Source: Pedobacter nanyangensis
GTDB taxonomy: Bacteria; Bacteroidota; Bacteroidia; Sphingobacteriales; Sphingobacteriaceae
Direction of reading: 5' to 3'
Length of the DNA: 64,000 nucleotides
NCBI RefSeq assembly: GCF_003313505.1
Contig: NZ_QMHO01000003.1
Coordinates: 372,001 to 436,000 of the forward strand
Below the pieces are notes generated by a model. The model saw only the letters and a list, made by a program, of their open reading frames with translations. It searched no databases and was not told where the DNA came from. The position numbers were made by a program, and so were the translations under genes. Shown one piece after another: positions 48,398 through 56,268 of this stretch (its first letter is position 1; each line of letters starts with the position of its first letter).

Positions 48398-48703
48398 TTA
48401 AACTTTGATTTCTACTTCAACACCGCTAGGCAATTCAAGCTTCATTAAAGCATCAACTGTTTTTGAGTTTGAGCTATAAATATCTAAAAGACGTTTATAA
48501 GCACACAATTGGAACTGCTCACGAGCTTTTTTGTTTACGTGTGGTGAACGCAATACAGTGAAAACTTTTTTCTCTGTTGGCAACGGAATAGGTCCGCTAA
48601 CTACTGCGCCTGTAGGCTTTACAGTTTTTACGATTTTCTCAGCAGATTTATCTACCAAGTTATAATCGTAAGATTTTAATTTGATTCTAATTCTTTGGCT
48701 CAT
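48398..48703 (-). CDS. rpsJ: Ribosomal protein S10
   Basis: This 101-residue S10 begins [20 protein letters not shown] and has [21 protein letters not shown]. It is also the NusE antitermination partner of NusB. It is normally the first gene of the S10 operon, directly before rplC; here it ends a unit with fusA and is closed by a terminator. The gap to fusA holds an inverted repeat. Confidence 0.99.
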   Translation of the reverse strand: MSQRIRIKLKSYDYNLVDKSAEKIVKTVKPTGAVVSGPIPLPTEKKVFTVLRSPHVNKKAREQFQLCAYKRLLDIYSSNSKTVDALMKLELPSGVEVEIKV

Positions 48704-48765
48704 TTTATTTATTTAATTAAACCGATAGTTAGAGCTATTAATAACTAGCGGTGGATTTATTTTTT

Positions 48766-48838
48766 AAAGGTTAATGGTTTAAGGTATAAGGCCTAGGGTT
48801 TAAAACCTATTACCTTACACCTTTTACCTAATACCTTA
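48766..48838. repeat. Long imperfect inverted repeat between fusA and rpsJ
   Basis: TTTAAGGTATAAGG and CCTTACACCTTTTA pair with few mismatches, and AAGG/ACCTT words on both sides extend the hairpin over about 70 nt, ending just past the fusA stop. It is of the same style as the elements in other ribosomal gene gaps. Confidence 0.55.
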
Positions 48839-48839
48839 A

Positions 48840-50963
48840 TTAGTCTTCGATAGCTTTAACTCTACCTTTAGATTTGGCTACAACCTCGTCTTGTACGTTA
48901 CGAGGAGCTTCTGCGTAGTGATCAAACTCCATTGTAGAAGTTGCACGGCCCGAAGTGATGGTACGCAACTGAGTTACATAACCAAACATTTCCGAAAGTG
49001 GCACGTGAGCTTTGATTACCTGTGCTCCGTTACGGGTATCCAAACCTTGCATTTGTCCACGACGACGGTTCAAGTCACCCATTACATCACCCATGTTTTC
49101 TTCTGGAGTTAAAACTTCAATCTTCATGATTGGCTCCATCAATACTGGACGACACTTAGGCAATGCCTCACGATAAGCCATTTTAGCAGCTAATTCGAAA
49201 GATAAAGCATCAGAGTCAACCGCGTGGAAAGATCCATCAATTAAACGAACTTTCATTCCCGACAATGGATAACCAGCTAACACACCGTTGTTCATTGAAC
49301 CTTCGAAACCTTTCTGAACTGAAGGGATGTACTCCTTAGGAATAGCACCACCTACAATTTCGTTAACGAATTGAAGCGGAGATTTAGAGTTATCGAAATC
49401 TTCGTCTGCTGGAGAAATCACCACTTTGATATCCGCAAACTTACCACGACCACCTGATTGTTTTTTGTAAACCTCACGGTGCTCGGTAGAACCATTGATA
49501 GATTCTTTGTAAGCTACTTGAGGAGCTCCTTGGTTAACTTCTACCTTAAACTCACGTTTCAAACGGTCAATCAAGATATCTAAGTGAAGCTCTCCCATAC
49601 CTGAAATTACTGTTTGACCAGTTTCTTGATCTGTTTTTACTACGAAAGTTGGATCCTCTTCAGCTAATTTACCTAAAGCAATACCCAATTTATCTACGTC
49701 AGCTTGAGTTTTTGGTTCAATCGCTAAACCGATAACTGGCTCAGGGAAAGTCATTGATTCTAACACGATAGGGTGTTTTTCATCGCATAAAGTATCACCT
49801 GTTTTGATATCTTTAAAGCCTACTACAGCGCCAATATCACCAGCCTCGATAAAAGGAATTGGGTTTTGTTTGTTGGCGTGCATTTGGAAGATACGGGAAA
49901 TACGCTCCTTGTTACCTGAACGGGTATTCAACACGTAAGAACCAGCTTCCAATTTACCAGAGTAAGCACGGATAAAGCATAAGCGGCCTACGAATGGGTC
50001 AGTAGCGATTTTGAAACCTAATGCTGCAAAAGGCTCGTTTACAGAAGGTTTACGAGAAATTTCTGCACCAGTATCAGGGTTGGTACCTTTTACCGCTTCT
50101 TGATCTAGTGGCGAAGGCAATAGCTCCATTACCAGATCCAACATTGTTTGTACACCTTTGTTTTTGAAAGATGAACCACAAACCATAGGAACGATAGCAT
50201 TATCCAAAACAGCCGCACGCAATGCGTCCAAAATTTCACGCTCAGTTAATGAGTTCGGATCTTCGAAGAATTTCTCCATCAAAGACTCGTCATAAGAAGC
50301 TACTGCTTCCAATAATTTCTCACGATATTCAGCAACTTCGTCTACCATATCATCAGGAATTGGCACTTCGGTAAAGGTCATACCTTTATCGTGCTCGTTC
50401 CAAACAATACCACGGTTGTTGATCAAATCAACCACACCTTTAAAAGCATCTTCAGATCCGATTGGCAATTGCAAAGCAACCGCATCAGAACCCAACATGT
50501 CTTTAACTTGCTTAACAACTTTTAAGAAATCAGCACCTGAACGGTCCATTTTGTTAACGAAACCAATACGAGGCACTTTGTAGTTATCCGCTAGTCTCCA
50601 GTTGGTTTCAGATTGAGGCTCAACACCATCAACGGCCGAAAACAAGAACACTAAGCCATCAAGTACACGTAAAGAACGGTTTACCTCTACGGTAAAGTCC
50701 ACGTGTCCAGGAGTATCGATAACGTTTACTTGGTATTTGTTATTACGGTAGTTCCAGAAAACGGTGGTAGCAGCAGAAGTGATGGTTATACCACGTTCAG
50801 CCTCTTGTACCATCCAGTCCATGGTTGATGCACCCTCGTGTACCTCGCCAATTTTGTGGTTTACACCAGCATAATAAAGAATACGCTCGGTAGTAGTTGT
50901 TTTACCAGCATCGATGTGGGCAGCGATACCAATATTTCTTGTAAATTTTAAATCTCTTGACAT
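48840..50963 (-). CDS. fusA: Elongation factor G
   Basis: This 707-residue EF-G has the P-loop [19 protein letters not shown] region (about 15-33), G2/G3 motifs ([19 protein letters not shown]), NKMD (G4) and domains II-V (domain [20 protein letters not shown] end). It drives ribosome translocation. It lies between rpsG and rpsJ. Confidence 0.99.
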   Translation of the reverse strand: MSRDLKFTRNIGIAAHIDAGKTTTTERILYYAGVNHKIGEVHEGASTMDWMVQEAERGITITSAATTVFWNYRNNKYQVNVIDTPGHVDFTVEVNRSLRVLDGLVFLFSAVDGVEPQSETNWRLADNYKVPRIGFVNKMDRSGADFLKVVKQVKDMLGSDAVALQLPIGSEDAFKGVVDLINNRGIVWNEHDKGMTFTEVPIPDDMVDEVAEYREKLLEAVASYDESLMEKFFEDPNSLTEREILDALRAAVLDNAIVPMVCGSSFKNKGVQTMLDLVMELLPSPLDQEAVKGTNPDTGAEISRKPSVNEPFAALGFKIATDPFVGRLCFIRAYSGKLEAGSYVLNTRSGNKERISRIFQMHANKQNPIPFIEAGDIGAVVGFKDIKTGDTLCDEKHPIVLESMTFPEPVIGLAIEPKTQADVDKLGIALGKLAEEDPTFVVKTDQETGQTVISGMGELHLDILIDRLKREFKVEVNQGAPQVAYKESINGSTEHREVYKKQSGGRGKFADIKVVISPADEDFDNSKSPLQFVNEIVGGAIPKEYIPSVQKGFEGSMNNGVLAGYPLSGMKVRLIDGSFHAVDSDALSFELAAKMAYREALPKCRPVLMEPIMKIEVLTPEENMGDVMGDLNRRRGQMQGLDTRNGAQVIKAHVPLSEMFGYVTQLRTITSGRATSTMEFDHYAEAPRNVQDEVVAKSKGRVKAIED

Positions 50964-50978
50964 CTTGTTTTGATATAT

Positions 50979-51041
50979 GATTACACCGATTAAAAGATTT
51001 CACAGATATCAATCAGTGTAATCCGAAAACCAGTGTAATCA
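50979..51041. repeat. Inverted repeat between rpsG and fusA
   Basis: GATTACACcGATT and AATCaGTGTAATC pair with one mismatch; a second GTGTAATC follows near 51031. The word AATCAGTGTAATC resembles a widespread Bacteroidota intergenic repeat. Confidence 0.5.
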
Positions 51042-51052
51042 ATTTATTTTTC

Positions 51053-51520
51053 TTAGAATCTGAAGTGTGAAAACGCCTTATTAGCTTCAGCCATTTTGTG
51101 CGTATCCTCTTTTTTCTTAACTGCTGCACCTTCGCCTTTAGCCGCTGATACCATTTCAGCTGCCAATTTTTCCTTCATGGTTTTTTCACCACGCTTACGC
51201 GAATAGTTGATCAACCATTTCATCCCTAAAGCAGTTTTACGCTCTGGACGCACCTCTGTAGGCACTTGGAAGTTTGCACCACCCACACGGCGAGATTTAA
51301 CCTCTACAGCAGGGCTGATGTTTGCTAATGCACGTTTGAAGATTTCTAATCCATTCTCTCCAGATTTTTTCTCTGCCAATTCTACAGCATCGTAAAAAAT
51401 CGCATAAGCGATAGATTTTTTACCATCAAACATCATGTTGTTTACAAATCTTGTAACCTGAACATCATTAAATTTAGGATCAGGAAGAATGATTCTTTTC
51501 TTTGGTTTTGCTTTTCTCAT
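51053..51520 (-). CDS. rpsG: Ribosomal protein S7
   Basis: This 155-residue S7 begins [19 protein letters not shown] and has [19 protein letters not shown] and the ETHKM-like C-terminus. It organises the 16S 3' domain. It lies 18 nt after rpsL. Confidence 0.99.
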   Translation of the reverse strand: MRKAKPKKRIILPDPKFNDVQVTRFVNNMMFDGKKSIAYAIFYDAVELAEKKSGENGLEIFKRALANISPAVEVKSRRVGGANFQVPTEVRPERKTALGMKWLINYSRKRGEKTMKEKLAAEMVSAAKGEGAAVKKKEDTHKMAEANKAFSHFRF

Positions 51521-51538
51521 TTCTATTGTCCTCCTAAA

Positions 51539-51952
51539 TTATTTCTTTTTACCTTTTGCTGGTGCTGCAGCTGCCTGTCCTGGTTTAGGGCGCTTAGTAC
51601 CATATTTACTACGACGTTGGTTACGACCAGCTACACCTGATGTATCTAGCGCACCACGGATGATGTGGTAACGTACACCTGGTAAATCTTTCACACGACC
51701 ACCACGGATTAATACGATAGAGTGCTCCTGTAAGTTGTGGCCTTCACCTGGAATGTAGGCATTCACCTCTTTACCATTGGTTAAACGTACACGGGCAACT
51801 TTACGCATTGCAGAGTTTGGTTTCTTAGGGGTAGTGGTGTATACACGGGTACACACGCCTCTTCGCTGTGGACAGCTGTCCAACGCTGGAGATTTACTCT
51901 TAAACTCCAGTGCTACTCTACCTTTTCTAACTAATTGTTGAATGGTTGGCAT
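51539..51952 (-). CDS. rpsL: Ribosomal protein S12
   Basis: This 137-residue S12 has [20 protein letters not shown] and the [14 protein letters not shown] loop where streptomycin resistance changes occur in other bacteria. Lys at the usual resistance positions ([12 protein letters not shown]) looks wild-type. The basic tail ends [11 protein letters not shown]. It is the first gene of its unit. Confidence 0.99.
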   Translation of the reverse strand: MPTIQQLVRKGRVALEFKSKSPALDSCPQRRGVCTRVYTTTPKKPNSAMRKVARVRLTNGKEVNAYIPGEGHNLQEHSIVLIRGGRVKDLPGVRYHIIRGALDTSGVAGRNQRRSKYGTKRPKPGQAAAAPAKGKKK

Positions 51953-52029
51953 TTCTTGCTTTTTGTTTCTATTATTTGTTTAATTTCCTTGCCGTTAGCA
52001 GTTTACAACTAGCCTACATTAAGGGACTG

Positions 52030-52060
52030 CAAAAGTAGAACAATTTCTTTTAACTATCAA
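52030..52060 (-). promoter_or_regulatory. Promoter of the rpsL-rpsG-fusA-rpsJ unit
   Basis: On the minus strand TTG (52058-52060) is followed by about 20 nt and TACTTTTG (52030-52037), which fits TAnnTTTG. It lies 78 nt upstream of the rpsL ATG. Confidence 0.7.
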
Positions 52061-52416
52061 GAGGTTACGGCAAAAAATTTCCAATTTAAAAATCACTTAA
52101 CATAAATTTTGCCTCAACTTAAAACAGCGGCGCATTTTAAAGGCGAAACAATGGCTGTAGTTCTTTGCCAACCAGGCTAATTCCATGCCTTTTTAGTAAA
52201 CTTTACTTCCGTTGCATCCAGGGCAATGTCGTTAACACAATAATCAGTGCACATGCCAAAAGAGGTTCCGTAACCTATCTCCCCCACGTCGGCATTTCCA
52301 TCCTTTTTAGAAACCGCCATGGCAAATCCTATCCAAAACAAGTGTATTTTTCATTCTTTTCATCTGTTTAAAACAATACGCTTGATCTATCTCAAACGTC
52401 TCAAAAGATTTAGCAA

Positions 52417-52424
52417 TACTTTTG
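52417..52424 (+). promoter_or_regulatory. Putative -7 promoter box for the sensor kinase gene
   Basis: TACTTTTG fits TAnnTTTG and lies 68 nt before the ATG at 52492. The region 19 nt upstream has no TTTG. Confidence 0.4.
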
Positions 52425-52491
52425 GGAATGAAACGGTTACTTTTTATATATTTAACTTATAAACCTAAAACCGCTCTCCTACTACGCTCAG

Positions 52492-53904
52492 ATGAATGTT
52501 GTTGTAAAACCAACCAAACGTATTATATATAATTATGTAATATGCATATTTATTTCTATTGCCCTAATTGTTAGCCTGAACCATTATGGACTTAAGGCCA
52601 TAGATGGGATTAGGGCCTTTACCTCAGGAGAGTCTATTTACATGAAGGCGCAGCAAGAGGCCTCCAGACAGCTCACCAATTATGTCTTTACCTCAAACCC
52701 ATCCTACTACGCCAATTTCTTAGCACAGCTTCAGGTCCCTATCAACGATAGTTTGGCGAGAATTTCCCTGGATAGGAACCTGAATCAAGCCATTGTAAAA
52801 AAACATTTATTGCTTGGCAAAAATATCCCCGAAGATGTGGACAATATCATTTGGGTTTACAGGAACTTCAAATCGCTATCGCAGTTCGAAAAAGCTATTA
52901 CTATTTGGAAAGCGGCCGACCAGCTTGTGATCAGCCTTGAAAAACAGGGAAAAGACATAGACCGGCTCATCAAGCACAAAACTATCCTCAGTTTGTACGA
53001 AAAGGAACAACTGGCACTTGCCATTGATGAAACCTGCAAACTGCTTACTCAAAAAGGAAACGAGTTTGACGAAACTTTAACGGAAAACTCAAGATTGGTA
53101 AATAAAACGGTACTTACCATCAACACCTTGATGGCCTTCATTGTCTTTATCTGCATTGTAGGTATTTCCGTAAAGTACATCCACAAACTTTCGGTGTTAC
53201 AAAAAGATACCATGGCCCAAAACAAGGCGCTTATTAAAACCAATGAGGAGCTGGACCTTTTTACCCATAGCGTTTCGCACGACCTGCGGTCGCCCATTAC
53301 TTCGCTAATGGGCATTATTGCATTGGCCGAAGTAGAACAGGACCCACAGCAACGCCATCAATACTTTTCGTTGATGAAGCGGATCCTTTTCAGACAGGAT
53401 GATTTCATCCTAAAAATCATTCAGTTCTCCAAAAACAACAGGACAGACCTACACATCGAGGAAATACATTTACCCTCCTTTTTCCTGCATCTTTCCCAAG
53501 ACCTTGAACATAGTGGCGACATCAAGATTGACCTTAAGCTTGATGTGGAAGACACGACTATCTCTATTGATGCCTTTAGGCTGGACATCATTTGCAGAAA
53601 TCTGATTTCAAATGCCATTAAGTACGCAGATCCCAATAAAGAAAAAGCATTTATCAGCATTTCTGGTGAAGTTGCCCACGGCATATTGCGCTTAACATTT
53701 GAAGATAACGGCATTGGAATTAAGCAGGAGCACCAAGCTAAAATATTCAATATGTTTTACGTAACCACCCATCACAACAAGGGTAGTGGCATAGGGCTTT
53801 ACTTGGTTAAAGAAATGATCAATAAATTAGATGGAGAAATCAATGTGCATTCTGCTAATGGTGTAGGAAGTACGTTTTCTGTAAAAATTCCTACGCTGGT
53901 TTAA
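52492..53904 (+). CDS. Membrane sensor histidine kinase
   Basis: This 470-residue protein has two membrane helices (about 12-32 and 206-229) enclosing a ~170-residue helical sensor domain, then a HisKA domain with the phospho-acceptor His263 in SVSHDLRSPI, and a HATPase_c domain with the N box RNLISNAIKYA (369-379), G1 box DNGIGI (405-410) and G2 box GSGIGLYLVKEM. The signal is unknown and no response regulator is next to it, so it is an orphan. It ends 1 nt from the convergent small gene. Confidence 0.93.
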   Translation: MNVVVKPTKRIIYNYVICIFISIALIVSLNHYGLKAIDGIRAFTSGESIYMKAQQEASRQLTNYVFTSNPSYYANFLAQLQVPINDSLARISLDRNLNQAIVKKHLLLGKNIPEDVDNIIWVYRNFKSLSQFEKAITIWKAADQLVISLEKQGKDIDRLIKHKTILSLYEKEQLALAIDETCKLLTQKGNEFDETLTENSRLVNKTVLTINTLMAFIVFICIVGISVKYIHKLSVLQKDTMAQNKALIKTNEELDLFTHSVSHDLRSPITSLMGIIALAEVEQDPQQRHQYFSLMKRILFRQDDFILKIIQFSKNNRTDLHIEEIHLPSFFLHLSQDLEHSGDIKIDLKLDVEDTTISIDAFRLDIICRNLISNAIKYADPNKEKAFISISGEVAHGILRLTFEDNGIGIKQEHQAKIFNMFYVTTHHNKGSGIGLYLVKEMINKLDGEINVHSANGVGSTFSVKIPTLV

Positions 53905-54087
53905 TCATTTCTTGATCGTAATCACTCGGCCGGTAACCAGGGTAAAGCTGTAGATACGGTATAAACCATCATCAACCATGGATATACTTTCTACCAAGCC
54001 GGTTTTGCTAAACGTATCGGTTACCAGGTCGCCCTCTTTGATATCGTTAAGCACTTCTGAGGGGGTTTCTTCGGTCAGTCTAATCAT
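53905..54087 (-). CDS. Small hypothetical protein, KOW/SH3-like
   Basis: This 60-residue protein has a charged helix (1-18), then EGDLVTDTFSKTGLVESI and YSFTLVTGRVITIKK, which suggest a small beta-barrel. I do not recognise a family. It is convergent with the kinase gene (tail to tail, no gap) and starts 3 nt before the stop of the upstream deacylase gene, so it may be co-transcribed with that gene. Confidence 0.55.
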   Translation of the reverse strand: MIRLTEETPSEVLNDIKEGDLVTDTFSKTGLVESISMVDDGLYRIYSFTLVTGRVITIKK

Positions 54088-54090
54088 TGT

Positions 54091-55206
54091 TTATTTGGTA
54101 AACATTAATCCAAAGCCTACATAATCGGCTTCGGTTTGATGAATGTATATTTTTGATTGTAGGCCCAACCAGCTGTTCAATTTATATTTGGCCCCGGCAG
54201 TCCAATAGGTTTTAACGGGCAATAAGCTATTGTAGTGTATATAGTAGCCATATTTTGCCATAAAGGCGAGCCTGCCCATCCATAAATCTGGTCCAATGGC
54301 AGCCCCCACACGCCATCTGTCGAAAGACGAGGCCTTCGACTGATAAGTTTCCAGATTACGTTGGGGGTCGTATATTGTATGATAATAAACGGCATCCACA
54401 CCTGCGCCTAAACCTAGATATGAGGTTAAACGATAGTTATATCCGCCGTAAATACCCGTCCGATACAAACCATCCCTACTTTGAAATACCCCTCTTCGGC
54501 CAACATTGATTCCCAAATCAAAAGTGTGCTTTTTGTAGTCCTCGCCTGCAAACGAAGGTGCTTCTGCTTCAACATTATTGTTTAACGCCCGGGTTACGCT
54601 CAAGCCTATACTCACGGTATTCAATCCATTATTTGGCACCCTACTACCTCCGTTCGAATAGTGCAGCACATCAAGATTTGCTGAAACAGCCGTTTTTTCG
54701 CCGATAGGCACACTGGCCTTTAAACCGGCTTTGAGCCCAAAATTAAGGCGGCTACCTACAATAGGGTTTTGGTTGCTAAACCAAGATTGGCCAGCATACA
54801 ATATGCCAAAACCTGGGGTAAATGCCAGCTCAGCCTTACTTACCTGGAGCAGCGGGAAAGTTAGCCCGCCAAGTAAACCATAGGTGTCTCCAAACTCGCC
54901 CTTTTGCGGATTTGCAGTTCGGGTTACATTGCCCATGCGCTTGTAGTTGAAAATAACATCAATGCTTTTTATCCCCAAGTCACTTGACCATTTTTGTGGC
55001 TTTCTGTTCACGTTATAGTGGTAAATAAGCTCCCCGCCATAGGCACTTCCCTGTAGAAAATTTTTGTTGGCACTGAAATTATCAATAGATCGCTGCAGGT
55101 TCAACTCTAAACTATGCGCATTGTTTTGAGCGCTAACGGTAAACACGCCGATCACAAATACGAGCAGCGTGACATGGCTTAGCAATCGGCAAGAACGGAA
55201 AGACAT
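54091..55206 (-). CDS. PagL-like lipid A deacylase / acyloxyacyl hydrolase, outer membrane
   Basis: From the ATG at 55206 this is a 371-residue outer-membrane barrel protein with a signal peptide. It contains HYSNGGSRVPNNG, in which His182 and Ser184 match the catalytic HxSN motif of PagL, which removes a 3-O-linked acyl chain from lipid A. It is longer than PagL (about 150-190 residues) and its second half (about 220-371) looks like a further barrel, as in Bacteroidota homologues. A longer reading begins at 55260 and overlaps the next gene, so I use the later ATG. Confidence 0.8.
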   Translation of the reverse strand: MSFRSCRLLSHVTLLVFVIGVFTVSAQNNAHSLELNLQRSIDNFSANKNFLQGSAYGGELIYHYNVNRKPQKWSSDLGIKSIDVIFNYKRMGNVTRTANPQKGEFGDTYGLLGGLTFPLLQVSKAELAFTPGFGILYAGQSWFSNQNPIVGSRLNFGLKAGLKASVPIGEKTAVSANLDVLHYSNGGSRVPNNGLNTVSIGLSVTRALNNNVEAEAPSFAGEDYKKHTFDLGINVGRRGVFQSRDGLYRTGIYGGYNYRLTSYLGLGAGVDAVYYHTIYDPQRNLETYQSKASSFDRWRVGAAIGPDLWMGRLAFMAKYGYYIHYNSLLPVKTYWTAGAKYKLNSWLGLQSKIYIHQTEADYVGFGLMFTK

Positions 55207-55241
55207 TGTTTTGAAGGGTTTATATTGCCCAAAAATATAAA

Positions 55242-55973
55242 TTATTTGCGCATTGCCCATTTAATGCCGGCTAAAAGTTGCTTTAAAAACAATGGATCGG
55301 TGTAGGCTTCGGGCGTGTGGCCAAGCCCGGTATAGAATATCCGCCCGCCTTCAAATTTATGATACCAAACTATAGGATGAAATTCGCCCATTTTTCCGCC
55401 TTGATAAGAGCTTTCATCTACCCTCATCAATACCTTCACCTCAGGATTAAAGGACTTGAAGTTATACCATTCATCAGTGTGCAGCCAGCTTTGGGGAATA
55501 TCTTTCATGAGCCTATCTTTTGGTTTCACCACAACCAGTTTAGCTTGCTGCACTTTTGGGTGATCCGTGAAAAAAGCCCCTATCATATTTCCATACCACT
55601 CCCACTCAAAACAGAAATCTGTAGCGGCATGTATGCCTACTAAACCTCCTCCTTTATTGATATAGCTTTTGAGTGCTTGTTTTTGTTCTTCCGTAAAAAC
55701 ATTGGAACCGGTTGGGTTTAAAAAAATCAATGCTTTATATCTTGACAAATTCTCCAAGGTGAAGCTATTTACGCTTTCGGTGGTGTCTACTTCAAATCCA
55801 TTATTTGCCGCAAGCGCCCTAATGGCCACGATGCCATCCTTAATGGATTTGTGGCGATAACTTTTGGTCAATGAAAAAATAAGCAACTTATTTTCCTTTT
55901 TGCTTTTTGCGTTTAATTCCTTGGGATAAAAAAACAGCGTAAAGGCTAGAACTGTGGCAAGTACAAATTTCAT
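55242..55973 (-). CDS. ThuA-like domain protein, secreted
   Basis: From the ATG at 55973 this is a 243-residue protein with a signal peptide (about 1-22) and a ThuA domain of the class I glutamine amidotransferase-like fold: LLIFSLTKSYRHKSIKDG, GGGLVGIHAATDF, HTDEWYNF and GRIFYTGLGHTPEAY. ThuA proteins are linked to sugar or trehalose use; their exact activity is unclear. It is read with the PagL-like gene and follows the VF530-like gene. Confidence 0.9.
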   Translation of the reverse strand: MKFVLATVLAFTLFFYPKELNAKSKKENKLLIFSLTKSYRHKSIKDGIVAIRALAANNGFEVDTTESVNSFTLENLSRYKALIFLNPTGSNVFTEEQKQALKSYINKGGGLVGIHAATDFCFEWEWYGNMIGAFFTDHPKVQQAKLVVVKPKDRLMKDIPQSWLHTDEWYNFKSFNPEVKVLMRVDESSYQGGKMGEFHPIVWYHKFEGGRIFYTGLGHTPEAYTDPLFLKQLLAGIKWAMRK

Positions 55974-55977
55974 TTGC

Positions 55978-56202
55978 TTAGTGATTAAAGGTGTCGATAT
56001 AAAGTTGCTCAACCTGTTTGCGGGCCCACGCTTGCTTGCGCAGAAATTTTAGGCTGGAATTAACGCTGGGATCTTTGATGAAACAGTTGAAACGTAAAAG
56101 ATAGCCAAGCTCTGCCCAGCCGTAATGCTCGCTCAGGCGGGTTACCACGTGCGCTAGTGTCTTGCCGTGCAATGGATTATTTTTTTGTTGGATATGGTCC
56201 AT
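55978..56202 (-). CDS. VF530-like small DNA-binding-family protein
   Basis: From the ATG at 56202 this is a 74-residue protein with the VF530 pattern: NPLHGKTLAHVVTRL, HYGWAELGYLL, FNCFIKDPSVNSSLKFLRK and PWARK-like AWARKQVEQLY. VF530 proteins are small folds with proposed DNA binding. It ends 4 nt before the ThuA-like start. The ATG at residue 21 of a longer frame was chosen because the earlier part has no similarity to the family. Confidence 0.82.
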   Translation of the reverse strand: MDHIQQKNNPLHGKTLAHVVTRLSEHYGWAELGYLLRFNCFIKDPSVNSSLKFLRKQAWARKQVEQLYIDTFNH

Positions 56203-56268
56203 GCACAAAGTTAAGAGGATTGGCGTAATTGCAAAGCTACATTGGCCAATCCTTTTAATCAATTGTAA

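Larger units (their letters stand above)
51953..52491. other. Intergenic interval between rpsL and the sensor kinase gene
   Basis: About 540 nt without a convincing gene. It has the rpsL promoter (52030-52060) and a promoter-like box for the kinase (52417-52424). A 68-codon plus-strand frame (52165-52371) has no recognisable feature. Confidence 0.6.

Noticed and set aside
52165..52371. Plus-strand frame of 68 codons upstream of the sensor kinase
   Set aside because: No recognisable motif or start context; the gap has promoters that explain its size.
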